Source of the DNA: Kudoa neothunni
Lineage: Eukaryota; Cnidaria
Length of the DNA stretch: 64,000 bases
Direction of reading: 5' to 3'
Assembly (NCBI GenBank): GCA_964304625.1
Contig: OZ199838.1
Location: forward strand, 2,852,001 to 2,916,000
This document shows positions 59,410 through 64,000 of this stretch, piece after piece. The first letter of the stretch is position 1; each line of letters opens with the position of its first letter. A program made the position numbers and the translations under genes. The notes beneath the pieces were generated by a model. The model had not been told where the DNA came from. It ran no database searches and saw only the letters and a list, made by a program, of their open reading frames with translations.

Positions 59410-62400
59410 TATAAAATAATATACGGAAATAACTTCAAAATATGTTATTAAAAAATGTTCATTTTAAGACAGCAATGGAATATCCAAATACAATCACAGA
59501 ATAATAAGAACAATTGATTGAATAACAATTATCCAGGGTTAGGAAAACGGCGCGTTACCGAGGGCATTGATATTTTTTTAAAATTTCGAATGATTTTAAT
59601 TCTCTCCATTACTAAAACAGTAAATATGATCATTCTATCTAATTCTAAAACTTATTCTTTATAAACTGATCTCAAAGAATTAAAAAATCTGAAAGTTTTG
59701 TAAATAAACAAAAAAACACAAGATTTTGCTCAGAGTGGAAAAACCCCCATGAACTCAAGGTTAGTTTAAAAAATACCAATGTTTTCACGCCCTGGATTGG
59801 ATGTGACCGATTTGACGCTCTTTTTACGGCTCCAGAGGGGATTAAGTGAACTTGGTTTCTTACTGTATTTACAATAGCATGTGCATCATTTTAAAGTTTT
59901 AGAAATATGCTTTGCTTTGCTTTGCTTTGCTTTGCTGATGAGCAAATGATCAATTTATTTATAAATTTAATCGTTTTTTCATCTTAGAAAAATTTTGATG
60001 GGTGATTTTTGATGTTAGAGCGTCTAATACACAGTCAACCATTCTGATATCACGGATGGACGTCACATGCTGATTAACAATTGTTATTTTTGATAAATAA
60101 TAAAAAGAATTATTATTTAACTAAGATTTTTTCACAATAATACTATTAATACTAAATATTTATCGAAATTATAAGAAAATAGATATTGTTCATAAAATTT
60201 GTATTTCATAACTTCTAAGCAGATGTATAATATATAATTGATAATATTTGTAATTATACAATAATAACTGAATATTTCACCTTAAGAGTATATAGTTTTG
60301 AAGTTAACCAAGAAAATAACGAGAAAGTTGTCTCATATTGGTCCCTATTTCTGTATCATGTACTACGCAAATTTTGACACATTTTACGATTTAACCTAAT
60401 TGAAATAATCGAATGTGACGTATATTAATATTAGTTTGGAAATAAAATTTTAACATTTATACGTAGCTTTTAATCTATTAATCTCGGCTTTGCTTATTTT
60501 GCCCGGCGCACTTTTCTCACGAAATGGAGATTCTATCGTTACCATTTTATCCAAAAAATATCTTTTATGAATATAGAGTATAAATTTAGCTTCATTAATT
60601 CAGGGATGTATCTGAATATAACTAATTTTTATCAATGAGATCAAAATGCAACCAAGGTGTAGTATAATTATTCGGCCTATTCACTTCTTAAAATTCTTAC
60701 ATTAAGGTAAATAATTCTACAAAATGATATTTACGCCACTAGAATTTAATAAAACATTGATTTTTCTATTTTTTGATGTATAAATTTAATATATAAATAA
60801 TTGGTATTGTGTAATTTCACATAAAATAATATTTGAATCCTATATGTCGACATTGTTGTTACATTATTATCATCATAATACAAAATTTTGTTCAGCTAAA
60901 ATCTGTAAATGTTTGTAATACACGTTTTGGTCTACCTTTCAACTTCATAACTGTCGTCAACATTATTCCTATAATTTTGTGCATATCGCCACATGGATTA
61001 AATTTACATAACTATCAAAGATGGATATTGGCGGTAGAATCATTCATAATATTTAAGATTCCACGTCAGTTATTGATGATGTGTCATTAACTTGAATTGC
61101 TTCACGTATATCCACATTCTTCAGTAACTAAACACAAAATAAAAATTATACTAAACAATTATTACATTTTTAACCTGAACTTTCTTGATTGTTGCTAATA
61201 ATGGGTTTAGACTTTAACTTGAACTAAATTAAGCTGATACATAAATAATGGAAAAAATGAGTTAACCTATCCAAATAATCCTCTTGAAAATAAGCGAGAT
61301 TAATTCATTCAAAATCTTCCTTAATAAATCTTGTTGGGTCTCCTTTTGTTCAGACCTTAGTGGTGTTATTTCATTACAAAGAATTTTGGCTCTAAATATT
61401 GCTTAAATGTAGGATACAGAACAGATCATTGATTCGAAATTTCTGTAATAGTTGGCCATGCATTACACATATGGTTCTGAATAGGCACAAGGCTATATGC
61501 ATGGATAGTAATATCTCCCAGAATACTTGAGATATTAAAAATTTGATTTCATTAATATGTTAGTCTATATTTTTTCTAAAAAATATAAATTTTTTAAAAT
61601 TATTTTCAATGGAAAATTTGTGTATTAAAACCTGTATTTGTACAATATCTCTATGCAAAAATCATACTTTTCTGGATTTAATAATAGTATTTAATGCTTA
61701 TTTAAATAATATCCTGCTAACCCAACTAATTCAAATTATCTACAAACTCGTACGTTACAGACCCTAATGGGGCTTGCATACCAGACTACTTTTCACGCTT
61801 AATTCCATTATCTAAAAATTATAGAAAAAACTGCGGCTGCCGAACTACCATTTATTTTTTGAATGCAACTATAATTGTAGTTATTTTAATGATGTCCTCA
61901 TTTTATGATCGTATGTTTGAAAACAATTTTCTTTATTTATTGAAATAATAGTTTTATTATGTTAAATTAGCGATATATTTTTATATCAGTAATAAATCAA
62001 AATTCTATTAAATAAAAATTTTAATTTAATCCCTATTAAACGTTTTTTTGGGGAGCCAAGTATAGACACTCTACTGACCTTCGGCCTTTCTATAATATTT
62101 ATTTCTGATAGTTCCTCCAAAATAATATTAGATGCGTAGGGTGGCGGAAAAGTTGAGTATTGCTGTTAAATCTGGTATCACAAAACTTTAAAAATTTGGT
62201 AATCATTACATTTTTTTCTTTCACTTCTCATAGATTTCAAGTTGAAGAAGAAGAATATGAAGAATCTTGCATGGTTGAAAATTGTTTAACGACACCTTTG
62301 ATTTTGCCATTTATTGATCCCAACCTATAATTTTTGCGGTTGTTATAATAATTTCCAGCAGAACTTAAGCCAATGATCCATTTATTTATGGTTAGGTTCT

Positions 62401-63844
62401 TATTTTTGTCAGAATAAATATTAAGATTGTAGATTCCGTACCCGTATAATTTATCAGTGATAAATTATCACATAGGGAATCCAATTAATTTTTATAGCAC
62501 TCTATATTCTTTTCTCTCAATTTATTCCACGCTTTCCTATTTAACTTTGCGTTGGAATATTTGACAGAAATTAAACCTACATATCAAAAGGAAAGCAGAT
62601 TCAAACGTCATCTTGGGTCACATTGTGAGGCATTGGTCTATATCTGTTATTATCGCTGATATCTTTGTTTTCCACCAAGGTACAACATCATTTAATTATT
62701 TTAACGACCATTTGTTAGAATCTTCTGATTCATCATACATGATACATGCAGTCGTTATATGGCTCAAGTCAAACAAATCTTGTGTAGCCGTTATGAAGAA
62801 GGATGCTCTAAAAATAAATATGGCTACATTTAGAATATTATGATTTAAGTGAAACTTGAGTTAAATAGTACAATCTTCGAAAAAAGTACTCGTACTGATG
62901 CACATCATAAAATTCACCACATAGGTTCAACGAAACAAAATGGTTTTGCATATAAACATACGACGCGGAATGGTATAGCCCTTGATTATATGATGCTATT
63001 GCGAACAAACAAGAACTGATATTTTATATACGACAACTATTAAAATTGTGAAACCATACGAGACATGTGGTCAACGAATTATGTACGTAATGTGCAACAT
63101 GACAATAATCAATCTTATTGGAAAAAATAGCAATCAAATGACTAACATATGATGTATAAACATTAAACATTATTATTAAATCAAGAAAAATACGATTTTG
63201 ATCACTGGAACATGGTTAAAGTATGGTTTTAATAGACGAATTCTCGTTTAAGAATAATTTGGAGATAGTTATAAAATTTTATAGGAAAAGCATAGAATAA
63301 CATATTAACGAAGTCAAATTTTTAATATCTCACGTATTGTAGGAAATATTCCCATCCATGAAAATAGCTACTTTTTGAATATGTGAATATGTATATCATT
63401 GGTCAGTTGAATAAAAGATAAGTAATAATTCTAGTGCCACCTCATATCACAAGATTTTTTGTCATATATATCCATATTCATTTTCTTTATAGTACAGATA
63501 GTATGTCTGCATGACAACTTTATACATATGTAAATGCAACATGTGCAACTATTGGAATAAAATTCAATTTAATTATTTATTTCAACCTAAATAATATTGT
63601 ATGCATACAACGTTAATGATATACCATATCTTATGTTAATGGCTGAGTTTAATTTTTCAACAGTTTGAGTTGTTAGCTCTGCTCTCTAACTGCTTATCTC
63701 TCCCACTCACTCCTAATGCCTGATAAATAAATCAGCAATTCACTGACAAAACTTCTACTGTTGAAAATTTTCTAAAATATCCGATCCAGTTAAAAAAGTA
63801 CTTCCGCTTTGAGTACATAACTTATTCATTGATTCTTGAGCTTT
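59410..63844. other. AT-rich region, no firm gene
   Basis: Holds a (TTTGC)n microsatellite (59909-59936) and the 14-mer TCCAGAGGGGATTA at 59831 that recurs at 1201. Possible but unsupported coding bits are a frame after an acceptor-like site at 60895-61090 (+; FGLPFNFITVVNIIPIILCI), an acidic frame at 62234-62330 (+; FQVEEEEYEESCMVENCLTT) and a frame at 62613-62843 (+). None has a recognisable domain or a resolvable exon chain. Confidence 0.4.
59909..59936. repeat. (TTTGC)n microsatellite
   Basis: Five to six copies of the pentamer. Confidence 0.95.
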
Positions 63845-63968
63845 TCAAAAGTTTGGGAATACATCGACGAACTTTAGGTCTGGTAAAGTATCTTGAATAC
63901 GTAGTGTTTGATCAGACTCCCCCTCCACAATGATTGAACTTGGTTCTATCAAGGCTACAGTTGCATTC
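63845..63968 (-). CDS. Probable terminal exon of a gene entering from the right
   Basis: After an acceptor-like GATTTTTAG at the right, the minus strand reads NATVALIEPSSIIVEGESDQ, then TLRIQDTLPDLKFVDVFPNF and a TGA at 63845-63847. The composition is protein-like and the rest of the gene would lie beyond 64000. The family is not recognised from 41 residues. Confidence 0.35.
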
Positions 63969-64000
63969 TAAAAATCATTTTATTGTTAATGACACAATAC

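Noticed and set aside
1-64000. CRISPR arrays, rRNA genes, operons or bacterial regulatory signals
   Set aside because: None seen; direct repeats are microsatellites and the gene structure is eukaryotic.

Overview
The window is a strongly AT-rich, intron-bearing metazoan genome segment. The gene content supports an animal: an integrin alpha chain, a type II TGF-beta-superfamily receptor, a DLC-type RhoGAP/START protein, a TAF3-like protein with histone fold and PHD finger, a Rab escort protein, an SLC46-type transporter and a NEPRO/RMP1-like protein. Most introns I could place are tiny (27 to about 90 bp), as in reduced-genome parasites such as orthonectids, dicyemids or myxozoans; I cannot pick one from sequence alone. 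The DLC-type gene is the exception, with introns of about 3.4 and 5 kb.

Layout. 1-5.6 kb: transposon debris (a palindrome-ended MITE, a hAT relic, an IS630/mariner-like relic). 5.6-10.3 kb: a compact cluster with TAF3 (-), a possible small gene (+) and the type II receptor (-). 10.3-18 kb: AT-rich spacer with a virus-like SF3/D5-type helicase fossil, two TA-flanked MITEs, a Helitron-like end and a hAT-like end. 18.2-19.2 kb: an orphan secreted-protein gene (-). 20.8-22.7 kb: Rab escort protein (+). 27-38.2 kb: the DLC-type gene (+), whose last large intron holds piggyBac-like material. 41.3-48.6 kb: integrin alpha exons (+) with a piggyBac-like insertion. 51.0-52.3 kb: SLC46-type transporter (+), cut by a 200-N gap and followed directly by an IS630/mariner-like transposase. 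53.3-56.6 kb: repeats and a degenerate Tigger/pogo element. 57.0-57.8 kb: NEPRO-like gene (+). 58-64 kb: a second Tigger relic, an unidentified degenerate ORF, AT-rich sequence, and a probable terminal exon of a gene (-) entering from the right edge.

The genes do not form a pathway. They are unrelated host genes (basal transcription, signalling, adhesion, prenylation, transport, RNA processing) separated by cut-and-paste DNA transposons. Several single-base reading-frame breaks in otherwise well-conserved host genes and in one transposase fall at short homopolymers, so assembly error is a live explanation. I found no CRISPR array, rRNA or intact tRNA, and no convincing new biological system. 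The helicase fossil, the atypical receptor kinase and the unusual integrin are the points most worth a second look.
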